Assembly (NCBI GenBank): GCA_034665305.1
Contig: JAXDFZ010000025.1
Span: forward strand, 94,251 to 158,250
Reading direction: 5' to 3'
Source of the DNA: DASXRU01 sp034665305
GTDB lineage: Bacteria > Acidobacteriota > Blastocatellia > Pyrinomonadales > Pyrinomonadaceae
DNA: 64,000 bases
The first letter of the stretch is position 1; each line of letters starts with the position of its first letter. A program made the translations under genes and the position numbers. Below, piece by piece: positions 42,954 through 54,443 of this stretch. A model generated the notes under the pieces. The model ran no database searches. It saw only the letters and a list, made by a program, of their open reading frames with translations, and had not been told where the DNA came from.

Positions 42954-45092
42954 TCACTTCGGGCTATTCACTACAATCGGCGCCGGTCGGGGTCCGAGCC
43001 CAAACTCTTCCGGGTTCGGCAGCGTCGAAGTGGTTTGATAATTCCGCAAAGCTTCATCCATCGCGCGGCCCTTTGTTAACCACAATTGGATCATGAGATC
43101 GTAGCGCGCCAGTATGCTATCCAGCCAATATGGACGGTTCTCCGCCAACCATTGTTGTCGATAGCCCTCCCTTAATATGGAGAGTTCTTCCGCCAGCTCC
43201 CGCATGTTGTTATAGATGGCGCCACCGTAATACCGCAGCTTCCTTACTTTCGCTCGATCGCCGAGGTTCAGATACGCATTCCAGTATTCATCGCTGAACC
43301 TTTGCACGGTCTCCATGCGGTGGCCCATGTGATCAAACCGCTCGGCCGCCAATCGCATCGCGGCGATAGCGGATCGATTCCGCCGCGCGCGGTCTTCATT
43401 GCGCGAGAGTGATTCAGCAGTGTCTTCGACCAGCAAGCGCATCTGTTTCGTTTTTTCGTTCAGGCTCCGCACCTGGACCTGAAACTGGCTGGTGAAGGGA
43501 TCGCGCCAAAACAGTTCATCAGTCGTGCCAGCGCTTAGCAACGCTGCCACGCTGCCTAGAGCGCGGGTTGCTTTCACAAACTGATCGCCGTCATTGCCAA
43601 AGAAAGCCCAATCGAAGTTGCGATCGAACTGTTCATTATCAAGCGGGGCCGTTTGCCAGGACGCGGCCGCTCCCAAAACGATCGGGTACCAGGCAGTTTC
43701 GAAAAGCGCCTCGCCGTCGTCGTCCCAGGTCGTGTTCATCATCCCCAGCGCGCCCGCCTTCTGGCCATCGCGCACAAAGTTGGTGATGTTCTTCGTCGCG
43801 TTTTCCAGGTTCGGAAAGATCTGATTCCAGTTGCTGGCGCCCGGGCACACAAACTGATCGAGTCCAGCGTCCTTGAAAGGTTTGATGACCGGGCCGAAAT
43901 CATCGCGCGCGCCGTACTGCCAATTCATGGCAATCATATCCTTGGGAACGTTACCGATCAGATCCGGATGATGCAGCGCGATGTCACCCCAAAACATCAG
44001 GCGCCGCTTGTAAGGCTGCAGCACTTCGCGCACGCGATCGAGATGTTCGAAGTAGATTGCGCCAACGCCACGCGCGCGCGCTGCTTCACGGCTCTGACCG
44101 TCGCCGAGTTCGAAAGTTTCATCCGCGCCAATATGGAAGAACTGGCCGGGAAATAACTCGTTCAGTTCGCGATACCAGTCAGCAATTAACTTGTAAGATC
44201 CCGGCTGCTGCGGTGACAGCACGTCGCCGTGAGGTATCTCCGCCAGTTCCGCGTATTTTTCAAGCCGCAATGCTTTGTGCAAGTGGCCGAAGGTCTGCTG
44301 CTCCGGGACCAGTTCGACGTGGTAACGGCGGGCGTAAGCAACCAGTTCCCGAATTTCTGCCGGCGTCAGCGAGCCACCCGCGGGGCCGATTAGCGGATGA
44401 GACTCACTGGCGAACGTGTGCTCCATATAGAAGGAGTGCATGTTCAATTTGAAATAGGCTTCGGTGCGAATCTGGCGCTTGATGTAATCGACGGTGGGCA
44501 CCGGGCCGCGGCTGATGTCGTCGGAGACTGCGCGCCAACGCATAGTGGGCCAATCAATAATACGAACCGTGGGAATGATGGGCGTCTCGTGGTCGAAGCG
44601 CACTAATTGTTTCAGCGTCTGCAAGCCGTAGAAAGTACCAGCGGCGGTCTTACCCGCAACTACTATCCCCTCAAAGCCAGCCACCAGGATGTATCCCTCA
44701 TCACTTAGCGTGCTGGGAACGTCCATGTGGGCTCGGTTGAGGGCGTCGCGAACTCGCGGGTGATTAATCAGACCGATCAGGATGGCCTTACGCCCGCCTC
44801 CCTCCCGGACTGGGACCGCGATTCCTGTCATTTCCTTGAAATCCGCAGCGAAGTCTTGCGCCGCAAATCGATCCTCCTCCGACCGCGGGTCGGCCAACAC
44901 AATGCGAGGGCTGGTGCCGGGATAAAATCCCCCGGTGCTCGGCAACACTTGTTGTGGTTGCGGGATAACCCTGGGCGTCCACACGACTGTCCTGGTTTGA
45001 GCTTGGGTAACACTTTGCGCGCCGGCGAGCAGGCAAGCAGCGAAAGACAGTACCAGAAAGAAAATGCGGCTTCGTGTTAGAGTGTGCGACAT
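42954..45092 (-). CDS. GH20-type beta-N-acetylhexosaminidase
   Basis: 712 aa with a signal peptide (about 1-30). The N-terminal GH20b-like domain (about 38-175) is followed by a TIM barrel. The catalytic pair is Asp324-Glu325 in FHIGADETFELG, and MHSFYMEHTF and MFWGDIALHHPDL are further barrel motifs. It would cleave terminal N-acetylhexosamine from chitin or peptidoglycan fragments outside the cytoplasm. The C-terminal part is helical. Its neighbours (NagX-like, SIS-domain protein) fit amino-sugar use. Confidence 0.88.
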   Translation of the reverse strand: MSHTLTRSRIFFLVLSFAACLLAGAQSVTQAQTRTVVWTPRVIPQPQQVLPSTGGFYPGTSPRIVLADPRSEEDRFAAQDFAADFKEMTGIAVPVREGGGRKAILIGLINHPRVRDALNRAHMDVPSTLSDEGYILVAGFEGIVVAGKTAAGTFYGLQTLKQLVRFDHETPIIPTVRIIDWPTMRWRAVSDDISRGPVPTVDYIKRQIRTEAYFKLNMHSFYMEHTFASESHPLIGPAGGSLTPAEIRELVAYARRYHVELVPEQQTFGHLHKALRLEKYAELAEIPHGDVLSPQQPGSYKLIADWYRELNELFPGQFFHIGADETFELGDGQSREAARARGVGAIYFEHLDRVREVLQPYKRRLMFWGDIALHHPDLIGNVPKDMIAMNWQYGARDDFGPVIKPFKDAGLDQFVCPGASNWNQIFPNLENATKNITNFVRDGQKAGALGMMNTTWDDDGEALFETAWYPIVLGAAASWQTAPLDNEQFDRNFDWAFFGNDGDQFVKATRALGSVAALLSAGTTDELFWRDPFTSQFQVQVRSLNEKTKQMRLLVEDTAESLSRNEDRARRNRSAIAAMRLAAERFDHMGHRMETVQRFSDEYWNAYLNLGDRAKVRKLRYYGGAIYNNMRELAEELSILREGYRQQWLAENRPYWLDSILARYDLMIQLWLTKGRAMDEALRNYQTTSTLPNPEEFGLGPRPAPIVVNSPK

Positions 45093-45202
45093 TGACTGCC
45101 AGATGACTGCAACTGAGGGCGTTTAAGAACGTGCGAGTATTTACCTGAAAACTTGAGCGAATACAATGCGCGCCTGGGTTTGCCAGTATCTCTCATAACA
45201 AA

Positions 45203-46237
45203 ATGTCTCTGATGCTTCAGGAAATCGCGCAACAGCCGTCGGCTTTGGCGGCCACCATCGCCGCCGAGCAGTCGAAGATCGTGCGACTTGGAACTTTTCT
45301 CAAACAGCGTGATATCGACTTGATCGTGCTGGTCGCGCGCGGCAGTTCCGACAACGCAGCGCTCTTCGGACGTTACCTGCTGGAGATTACTACCGGGATT
45401 CCCGTTTCACTGTCGGCGCCGTCCGTGCACACGCTGTACGGCGCGAAACTGAAATTGGGCCACGCGCTGGTTGTTGGAGTTTCGCAATCGGGTGAAGGCG
45501 AGGACATAAACCGCGTTCTTGAGAATGCCCGGGCCGGTGGCGCGTACACTGTCGGCATCACCAACGAAGCAGATTCAGCGATGGTGGATCTGGTTGACGA
45601 AACGCTGCTGATGCATGGCGGCCGCGAGCGCGCGGTGGCGGCTACGAAAACCTATACGGGCCAGATGATGCTTTTCTACATGCTGGCCACGGCCCTCGCC
45701 GAGAAAGCACCCTCGTTTGACTACAACGCCATTCCCGATCTGGCCGCGCGAGCTTTGGAACAGGAAACTGCAATCCGCGAACTGGTCCAGCGTTTCGTGT
45801 TCATGGAAAACTGCGTAGTGGTTGGTCGCGGTCTGGCCTATGCGAACGCGTATGAGCTCGCGTTGAAACTGATGGAGACGTGCTATGTGGTGGCGGAGCG
45901 TTTTTCTTCAGCGGATTTCTTGCACGGACCAGTGGCCATGGTTGAACGGCACTTTCCCGTAATTCTTTTCGCGCCTCCGGGCGTGATGCTGGACGGGACA
46001 CGAGAACTAATCAAACGGCTGCGAGAGTTGCGCGCCGACACGGTGGCCATCACCGGAGATCTGGAAACCGCCGCACTCTGTTCGCGAGCCATAATCATGC
46101 CCCGCGAGATCGACGAATTTCTCGCGCCGATTCCCTATATCATTCCCGCGCAACTCTTCGCCGCGTTGCTGGCAGAAGCGAAAGGCCTGGACGCCGACGC
46201 GCCGCGATCGCTTTCGAAAGTCACACGGACGTTATAA
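45203..46237 (+). CDS. SIS-domain amino-sugar isomerase/deaminase (GlmS-C or NagB-II like)
   Basis: 344 aa with two SIS domains, as in the isomerase half of GlmS but without the glutaminase domain. Visible are VARGSSDNAALFGRY, the phosphate-binding VVGVSQSGEGEDI and TKTYTGQMML, and the second SIS part VVVGRGLAYANAYELALKLMET with FLHGPVAMVE. Such stand-alone proteins include NagB-II glucosamine-6-phosphate deaminase. It is divergent from the GH20 gene, with 110 bases between. The exact substrate is inferred from context. Confidence 0.85.
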   Translation: MSLMLQEIAQQPSALAATIAAEQSKIVRLGTFLKQRDIDLIVLVARGSSDNAALFGRYLLEITTGIPVSLSAPSVHTLYGAKLKLGHALVVGVSQSGEGEDINRVLENARAGGAYTVGITNEADSAMVDLVDETLLMHGGRERAVAATKTYTGQMMLFYMLATALAEKAPSFDYNAIPDLAARALEQETAIRELVQRFVFMENCVVVGRGLAYANAYELALKLMETCYVVAERFSSADFLHGPVAMVERHFPVILFAPPGVMLDGTRELIKRLRELRADTVAITGDLETAALCSRAIIMPREIDEFLAPIPYIIPAQLFAALLAEAKGLDADAPRSLSKVTRTL

Positions 46238-46243
46238 GGAAGG

Positions 46244-46342
46244 TTTCAGGTCTCAAGTTTCAAGTTCAATGGGCTGATACTTGGTTGAGACTTGAGACTT
46301 GAGACCTGGGACCGGGGACCCAAGCCCTTGAGACCTGAGACC
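46244..46342. repeat. Word-type palindrome (TCTCAAGTTTCAAG / CTTGAGACTTGAGACC)
   Basis: The left arm at 46244-46268, right arm GAGACTTGAGACTTGAGACC (46286 onwards) and a third block TTGAGACCTGAGACC (46328-46342) share TCAAGTCTC words. It begins 6 bases after the SIS gene stop and precedes the tRNA-Leu gene. Confidence 0.65.
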
Positions 46343-46405
46343 GGCTTTGTGACTTCGCGCTGACGTGCATGTTATTCTCGACACGATAAAGAATTGCCTC
46401 GCAGC

Positions 46406-46490
<85 letters not shown>

Positions 46491-46497
46491 AAAGTAA

Positions 46498-46647
46498 GTA
46501 GGACAGGCATTCCTGCCTGTCCAGTTTTTTGAAGTGAGCTTGTAGACAACAGAGGGACAGACAAGAATGTCTGTCCTACTTTCCTCCAGTTTTTTGAAGT
46601 GAGCTTGTTTAGATTAACAGAGGGACAGGCAAGAATGTCTGTCCTAC
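46498..46647. repeat. REP-like family A with tandem duplication
   Basis: Arm 1 (46498-46522) is followed by two right-hand arms (46555-46579 and 46623-46647). The segment from 46520 to 46584, containing TCCAGTTTTTTGAAGTGAGC plus one arm, is duplicated in tandem at 46585-46650 with a few changes. It ends 13 bases before the trigger factor start. Confidence 0.9.
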
Positions 46648-46660
46648 TTAGAGGGCATTA

Positions 46661-48013
46661 ATGAAAAGCGAAGTCATCAACGTTTCTGAAACACGCAAAG
46701 AAATCAAGATCGAAATCGAGCCGGAAGTAGTAAAGGCGGCCTATGATCGCATCAGCGACACTGTCTCGAAGAACGCGAATGTTCCCGGCTTTCGCCGCGG
46801 CCACGTGCCCCGCTCCGTGATTCGAAAACGATTTAAGGAAGCGATCGAAGGCGAAGTGATGCAGGAACTGTTACCTCCCGCAATCAACGACGCTATCAAT
46901 GAACATGGGCTGGCAGTTATCGGACAACCCGATCTGCAACCTGATAAGACTGAAGGCCTCGCAAATCTGGGAGACGAAGCCTTACGCGTTAACGTGGGTG
47001 TGGAGGTCTTTCCGGAAATCAAACTGGGAGAGTTCAAAGGACTGACCGCCGAACGGCGGGTTCGGCCGGTGACTGATGAACAGGTGGAGAATGTTCTTAC
47101 TGGCCTGCGCGAATCAGCCGCGTCGCTGCAACCAGTGGAAGATCGCGGCTCCCAATTAGGCGATACCGTCACCGTAAACATCAACGGCAAGTTTCTGGAC
47201 ACACCCGATGCCGAAGACATCAACGTCGATGACGTCGACATACAACTCGGCGGCGAAGGCGTACAGCAGGAGTTCACCGACAATCTGCTGGATGTGAGGC
47301 CCGACGATGAAAAGTCTTTCCAGGTGAACTATCCGGAGGATTTTAGTTCCAAAGGTCTCGCGGGAAAACGGCTCGATTACACCGCGAAAGTCACCGCCGT
47401 CCGGTTGAAGGAACTGCCGGCGCTCGACGACGAGTGGGCGCAGAGTCTGGGCGACGATCTGGATTCGATGGAGACTCTGCGGAAGAAGATTCGCGAGGAT
47501 CTGGAAGAGCGCTCGAGCGGCGAAGCGCAAAGCAACCTGCGCAATGCGCTGTTGCAACAACTGGTGGACGCGCATCCCTTCGAAGTTCCGCAGACATTAC
47601 TCGAACATCAGACCAATCAGAACCTGCAGTCCGTGGTGCGCAACATGATCGATCGCGGAATGGATCCGCGCAGTGAAGAATTCGACTGGCAAAAAGCACG
47701 CGACTCACTGAAGGGCCAGGCTGAACGTGATTTGCGCGGTTCGCTATTGCTTGATCGGATCGCCGACGAAGAGAAAATCGAAGTCAGCGATGAAGAAGTT
47801 AACACCGAGATAAAGGCTTACGCAGAGGCCACGCGACAGAGCGAAGCGCAAGTGCGTAGTGCCTTGACAAAGCAGGGAGGCGAACGTAGCATCGCCGACA
47901 GATTGCGGAATCGCAAAGCGCTTGAATTGTTGGTTGAAAATGCGAGCGTCACCGACGCCTCGTGGATCGCTGAACCTGAAACAGACGCGCCGGGTGACGT
48001 GGAAACAACATAA
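46661..48013 (+). CDS. tig: Trigger factor
   Basis: 450 aa ribosome-associated chaperone and peptidyl-prolyl isomerase. The N-terminal ribosome-binding domain contains the signature VPGFRRGHVPRSVIRKRF, followed by the FKBP-like domain (about residues 160-245; GDTVTVNINGKF) and a long helical C-terminal chaperone arm ending in an acidic tail. It lies ahead of clpP-clpX-lon, the usual order. AGAGGG serves as the ribosome site. Confidence 0.96.
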   Translation: MKSEVINVSETRKEIKIEIEPEVVKAAYDRISDTVSKNANVPGFRRGHVPRSVIRKRFKEAIEGEVMQELLPPAINDAINEHGLAVIGQPDLQPDKTEGLANLGDEALRVNVGVEVFPEIKLGEFKGLTAERRVRPVTDEQVENVLTGLRESAASLQPVEDRGSQLGDTVTVNINGKFLDTPDAEDINVDDVDIQLGGEGVQQEFTDNLLDVRPDDEKSFQVNYPEDFSSKGLAGKRLDYTAKVTAVRLKELPALDDEWAQSLGDDLDSMETLRKKIREDLEERSSGEAQSNLRNALLQQLVDAHPFEVPQTLLEHQTNQNLQSVVRNMIDRGMDPRSEEFDWQKARDSLKGQAERDLRGSLLLDRIADEEKIEVSDEEVNTEIKAYAEATRQSEAQVRSALTKQGGERSIADRLRNRKALELLVENASVTDASWIAEPETDAPGDVETT

Positions 48014-48127
<114 letters not shown>

Positions 48128-48168
48128 GGTTTTGATTTTTACGACTTGTAACCTAGAAGGACTAATAC

Positions 48169-48753
48169 ATGGCATTGGTTCCCATGGTGGTGGAGCAGAC
48201 GTCGCGCGGCGAGCGTGCGTTTGATATCTACTCCCGGCTGCTGAAAGACAACATCATATTTTTGGGTACGCCCATCGACGATCAAATCGCAAACCTGATC
48301 GTCGCGCAGTTGTTGTTCCTGGAAGCTGAAGATCCCGAAAAAGACATTAATATCTACATTAATTCTCCCGGTGGATCGATAACCGCCGGCATGGCCGTCT
48401 ACGACACGATGCAATTCATCCGCCCCGATGTTACGACCATCTGCGTGGGCCAGTGCGCTTCGATGGGGGCGTTACTGTTAGCGGCCGGCACGAAGGGCAA
48501 GCGATTTGCACTGCCGAATTCCCGAATCCTGATTCACCAGCCTTCCGGTGGCACGCAGGGACAGGCTACCGATATCCGCATTCAGGCTGAAGAGATTATT
48601 CGTATGCGCGAGCTAACTTCACAAATCATAGCCACACATACCGGACAGCCTTTCGATCAGGTCGAGCGCGACGTTGAACGCGACCGCATCATGTCTGCTG
48701 CTCAGGCCAAAGAATATGGTTTAATAGATGAAGTGATCGCGCACCGCGAGTAG
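48169..48753 (+). CDS. clpP: ATP-dependent Clp protease proteolytic subunit
   Basis: 194 aa serine peptidase. The catalytic triad is Ser98 (GQCASMGA), His123 (ILIHQPSGG) and Asp172 (ERDRIMSA). The N-terminus LVPMVVEQTSRGERAFDIYSRLL is typical of full-length ClpP after a short propeptide. AGAAGGA precedes the ATG. It forms the ClpXP protease with the ClpX gene 46 bases downstream. Confidence 0.98.
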   Translation: MALVPMVVEQTSRGERAFDIYSRLLKDNIIFLGTPIDDQIANLIVAQLLFLEAEDPEKDINIYINSPGGSITAGMAVYDTMQFIRPDVTTICVGQCASMGALLLAAGTKGKRFALPNSRILIHQPSGGTQGQATDIRIQAEEIIRMRELTSQIIATHTGQPFDQVERDVERDRIMSAAQAKEYGLIDEVIAHRE

Positions 48754-48799
48754 CGGCGCTTGGCAGCAGGAACAACCGCAAATCTCTAAAGGGACGCCT

Positions 48800-50044
48800 A
48801 TGGTACGACGAACCGATGACACTTTGCGCTGCTCGTTCTGTGGTAAATCGCAGAACGAAGTGAAGAAGCTTATTGCCGGCCCGACCGTCTACATCTGCAA
48901 CGAATGCATCGACATCTGCAACGAGATCATCACCGACGATCAACAGGCAGAGCAGGTTGCCTCGCGCCCACCGTTGCCGAAGCCCGGCGAGATCAAAACC
49001 TTTCTGGATGAATACGTCATCGGCCAGGACGAGACGAAGAAGCGCCTCGCCGTCGCCGTCTACCAACACTACAAACGAATTGAACTAACGCGCCGCCGGA
49101 ACGAAGTCGAGATTCAGAAGTCCAACATTCTTCTGATCGGCCCGACCGGCACCGGCAAGACTTTACTGGCGCAGACCCTGGCCCGGTTGTTGAGCGTGCC
49201 CTTCACGATTGTCGATGCCACGACGCTGACCGAAGCCGGCTACGTCGGCGAAGACGTTGAAAACATCATCCTGAAACTTTTGCAGGCTGCCAACGGCGAT
49301 GTTGAGCGCGCGCAACAGGGCATCATCTACATCGACGAAGTCGATAAGATTTGCCGCAAAGACGAGAACCCTTCGATTACGCGCGACGTCTCGGGCGAAG
49401 GTGTGCAGCAGGCGCTCTTGAAAATTCTGGAAGGCACGGTCGCGAATGTTCCGCCCCAGGGCGGTCGCAAGCACCCGCATCAGGAGTTTTTCCCAGTCGA
49501 CACCACCAATATCCTTTTTATCTGCGGCGGCGCCTTCGTCGGTTTGGAGAAAGTGATCGAGCGACGGCTGCGCAACAAATCCCTGGGCTTCCATGCTGAA
49601 GTTAAATCGGGCAGTCAGCGACAGGCTGAGGCACTGGCAAACGTGCAGCCGGAAGACCTAATCCGATTTGGCTTGATTCCTGAGTTTGTCGGCCGCTTGC
49701 CGGTGTGCGGCGTCCTCGAGGAGTTGGATGAAGCGGCGCTGATTAAGATTCTTACCGAACCAAAGAACGCCCTCGTGAAGCAGTATCAGAAGAAATTTGA
49801 ATTCGACAACGTGAAGTTGAAATTCACGGAAGATTCGCTGAAATGCGTGGCGCGCCAGGCAGTGGAGCGAAAAGTCGGCGCCCGTGGCTTAATGATGATT
49901 CTTGAAGAGTTGCTGCTGGAGGCGATGTACACGCTGCCTTCGCAAAAACGCGTCAAAGAGTTCTGCATCACCAGCGAAATGGTCGAGCGCCGGCGTGCTG
50001 TTCCCGGCGAAGGACTGGCCGGCATCGACGGGGCCGCTGCTTAA
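48800..50044 (+). CDS. clpX: ATP-dependent Clp protease ATPase subunit ClpX
   Basis: 414 aa unfoldase. The N-terminal zinc-binding domain shows CSFCGKSQNEVKKLIAGP and CNECIDIC (Cys4). The AAA+ core has Walker A GPTGTGKT, Walker B IIYIDEVDKI and sensor motifs, with the ClpP-binding IGF-type loop replaced by a related KSLGFHAE segment. It pairs with ClpP. Confidence 0.98.
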   Translation: MVRRTDDTLRCSFCGKSQNEVKKLIAGPTVYICNECIDICNEIITDDQQAEQVASRPPLPKPGEIKTFLDEYVIGQDETKKRLAVAVYQHYKRIELTRRRNEVEIQKSNILLIGPTGTGKTLLAQTLARLLSVPFTIVDATTLTEAGYVGEDVENIILKLLQAANGDVERAQQGIIYIDEVDKICRKDENPSITRDVSGEGVQQALLKILEGTVANVPPQGGRKHPHQEFFPVDTTNILFICGGAFVGLEKVIERRLRNKSLGFHAEVKSGSQRQAEALANVQPEDLIRFGLIPEFVGRLPVCGVLEELDEAALIKILTEPKNALVKQYQKKFEFDNVKLKFTEDSLKCVARQAVERKVGARGLMMILEELLLEAMYTLPSQKRVKEFCITSEMVERRRAVPGEGLAGIDGAAA

Positions 50045-50261
50045 CTACGCGATATTCCTGCCGGGTACCTGACGCCCGGATAAACTTGCAAGGACGTCAC
50101 GATAACCCGAGAATTCCGCCGTTTCCCTCGCCAAGATAAGACATTGGCAATTCCGGCGAGCAAGCCTTTTCCTGATGCTTTTCAATGCAGACCTTAAGGT
50201 TTAATAAAAGTCATCCGGTGGCACGTTCTGCATAAATAGTCTACAATCTCTTTGGGTCATA

Positions 50262-50293
50262 AAGGGCGAGACGGCGGTTGGCGGCTCGCCCTT
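50262..50293 (+). other. Hairpin in the clpX-lon spacer
   Basis: The arms AAGGGCGAG (50262-50270) and CTCGCCCTT (50285-50293) form a 9-bp stem with a GC-rich 14-base loop and no T-tract. It lies in a 331-base spacer that otherwise shows no gene; a weak -10-like TACAAT sits just upstream at about 50242. Could be a leader structure of the lon mRNA. Confidence 0.4.
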
Positions 50294-50375
50294 ATTCGCA
50301 AGCTTCGAGTTGTTCCCTATTGAGAGTTTATAGGCATCGTTAACCCAGCTCCCACGAAAGTTTCCAATTAGAATT

Positions 50376-52817
<2,442 letters not shown>

Positions 52818-52985
52818 GCCGAAAATCATTCACTAAGCGCGAGCCGCTAAGGAGCGGCCATCAGTCTTCCAGGCAGGGAGGGACCATGTCCTTCTCTGCC
52901 CTGGCGATCAATGCCTCGCGTTCACCCGGCCGTTCCGAGGTTTGAATTCCCTGGAACCGGCTAATTCATCCAAATAGGAGAAACT

Positions 52986-53438
52986 ATGGGAAAGCATGAA
53001 GACGCTGACTTAATTTTGAAACTGTATGATCTGCGCCGCGAAACGGTAATGCGCGAAGCGCGCACCTGGTTTTTTACATTCAACCCGGAAAAGCCAGAGG
53101 ATTTTCTCGAAGTTATGACCGGCCCCCACAGCGGTCACTACCGCATGGTGGTTTCGTATTGGGACATGGCTGCATCGTTCGTTAACAACGGCGCCATCGA
53201 TGCGCAGATGTTCAATGATGCGAACGGCGAACATCTTTTTGTGTATGCCAAAATTGAACCTTTCCTTCCCGCACTGCGGGAGACATCCGGGAATCCGGAC
53301 TATATGGCCCACCTGGAGAAACTGGTAAAAGGAATTCCCGATGTTGAGGAAAAACTAGCCAGCATTCGCCAACGCGTGGCCATGCTGGTCAAGGTTTGGC
53401 AGGAACGCGCCAAAGCTGCGGCGGCCGCCGAAGCTTAA
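52986..53438 (+). CDS. Conserved hypothetical protein
   Basis: A 150-aa soluble, mostly helical protein beginning MGKHEDADLILKLYDLRR. Trp- and aromatic-rich central motifs (MVVSYWDMAASFVNNGAID, EHLFVYAKIEPFL) precede a helical, Ala-rich C-terminus. The residue pattern looks conserved, but I cannot name the family. A GGAG site lies 8 bases before the ATG. It stands between lon and engB. Confidence 0.65.
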   Translation: MGKHEDADLILKLYDLRRETVMREARTWFFTFNPEKPEDFLEVMTGPHSGHYRMVVSYWDMAASFVNNGAIDAQMFNDANGEHLFVYAKIEPFLPALRETSGNPDYMAHLEKLVKGIPDVEEKLASIRQRVAMLVKVWQERAKAAAAAEA

Positions 53439-53501
53439 GCGTTACACCTCAGCTCGCTTTGGCCGTCACCATGGCACACGGAAGTTCATTGAAGGTTGCG
53501 A

Positions 53502-54095
53502 ATGAGAGTCACTAGCGCAGAGTTCATCAAGAGTTCGTTTGATGAACAGGGCTGGCCCGTCGATTCGCAACCTGAAGTTTCCTTCCTGGGCCGTTCCAAT
53601 GTCGGCAAGTCGAAGCTGATTAATTCGCTGTTGGGCGTGCGAGGATTGGCGCGCACATCCTCCACGCCCGGCAGGACTCAATCGCTCAATTTCTTCGCCA
53701 TCAATAACCGATTTCGCTTCGTTGATTTGCCCGGTTATGGCTACGCGCGCGCGCCTAAGGAAATCACTGCGGGATGGAGCGAGATGGCAACCAGCTACCT
53801 TGCCAATCGCAAGCAGCTTGTGTTATCAATTCATATCGTAGATTCGCGTCACGAACCCACAAAACTGGATTTGCAACTTCACGAGTGGCTCCAGCACCAT
53901 CGGAAACCACAAATAATCGTTGCCACGAAATCCGATAAGCTCTCGAACAATGAATTGCGAAAGAGCATAGAACGCGCGCGGCGCGTGCTCAAAGCAGAGC
54001 AGGTCATCGCCTATTCGGCTGTCACCAGGGTGGGACGCGAAGAAGTTTGGCGGGCTATTGAAAAAGCGCTGGCGGGATTCGATCCTGGCGCCTGA
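53502..54095 (+). CDS. engB: Ribosome-assembly GTPase EngB (YsxC/YihA)
   Basis: 197 aa TRAFAC GTPase for late large-subunit maturation. G1 is GRSNVGKSKLIN, G2 is the Thr in SSTPGRTQ, G3 DLPGYGYAR, G4 TKSDK and G5 YSAVTR. The start at 53502 follows GAAGG at a good distance; a TTG at 53496 would add two residues. Confidence 0.95.
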   Translation: MRVTSAEFIKSSFDEQGWPVDSQPEVSFLGRSNVGKSKLINSLLGVRGLARTSSTPGRTQSLNFFAINNRFRFVDLPGYGYARAPKEITAGWSEMATSYLANRKQLVLSIHIVDSRHEPTKLDLQLHEWLQHHRKPQIIVATKSDKLSNNELRKSIERARRVLKAEQVIAYSAVTRVGREEVWRAIEKALAGFDPGA

Positions 54096-54443
54096 CATCG
54101 ACGACAAACAGCGGCTTTGTTGCGATTGGCGCTCAACTCCTGATGGTCTTTTTGTCCCCTTATCGGCCTTAAGCTTAGGCACTAACGCGAGGCCACGCGA
54201 TGGCAACGCGTGGCATCGAATCCGGCGGAGATACCCCTACGAAGTTCAAATTCAGATCCGGTCGGTCAGCTTGAATGGCCATCGGCGGTGAGGACGTTTA
54301 ACTCACGCGAGCAGTCTGTCGGCACCGCCTGGACAGCAATTCCCTGAACGAAAGTTCCCGCAATCACTCTAATAAGACTGAGACACTTAATAATTATCTG
54401 AACAACAGCGTCGGTTCTCAACCGGCCGCATCGAGAAAAAGAC

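Noticed and set aside
46498..46647. Possible CRISPR array because of repeated arms with spacers
   Set aside because: The arms are inverted as well as direct, the 'spacers' are themselves duplicated (period 65), and no cas gene is present.
47156..47575. 139-aa minus-strand open frame opposite tig
   Set aside because: It overlaps the clear trigger factor gene entirely and is explained by codon bias of that gene.
54096..54443. Possible gene or riboswitch in the rho leader
   Set aside because: The short open frames lack ribosome sites and protein patterns, and no strong conserved RNA fold was recognised.
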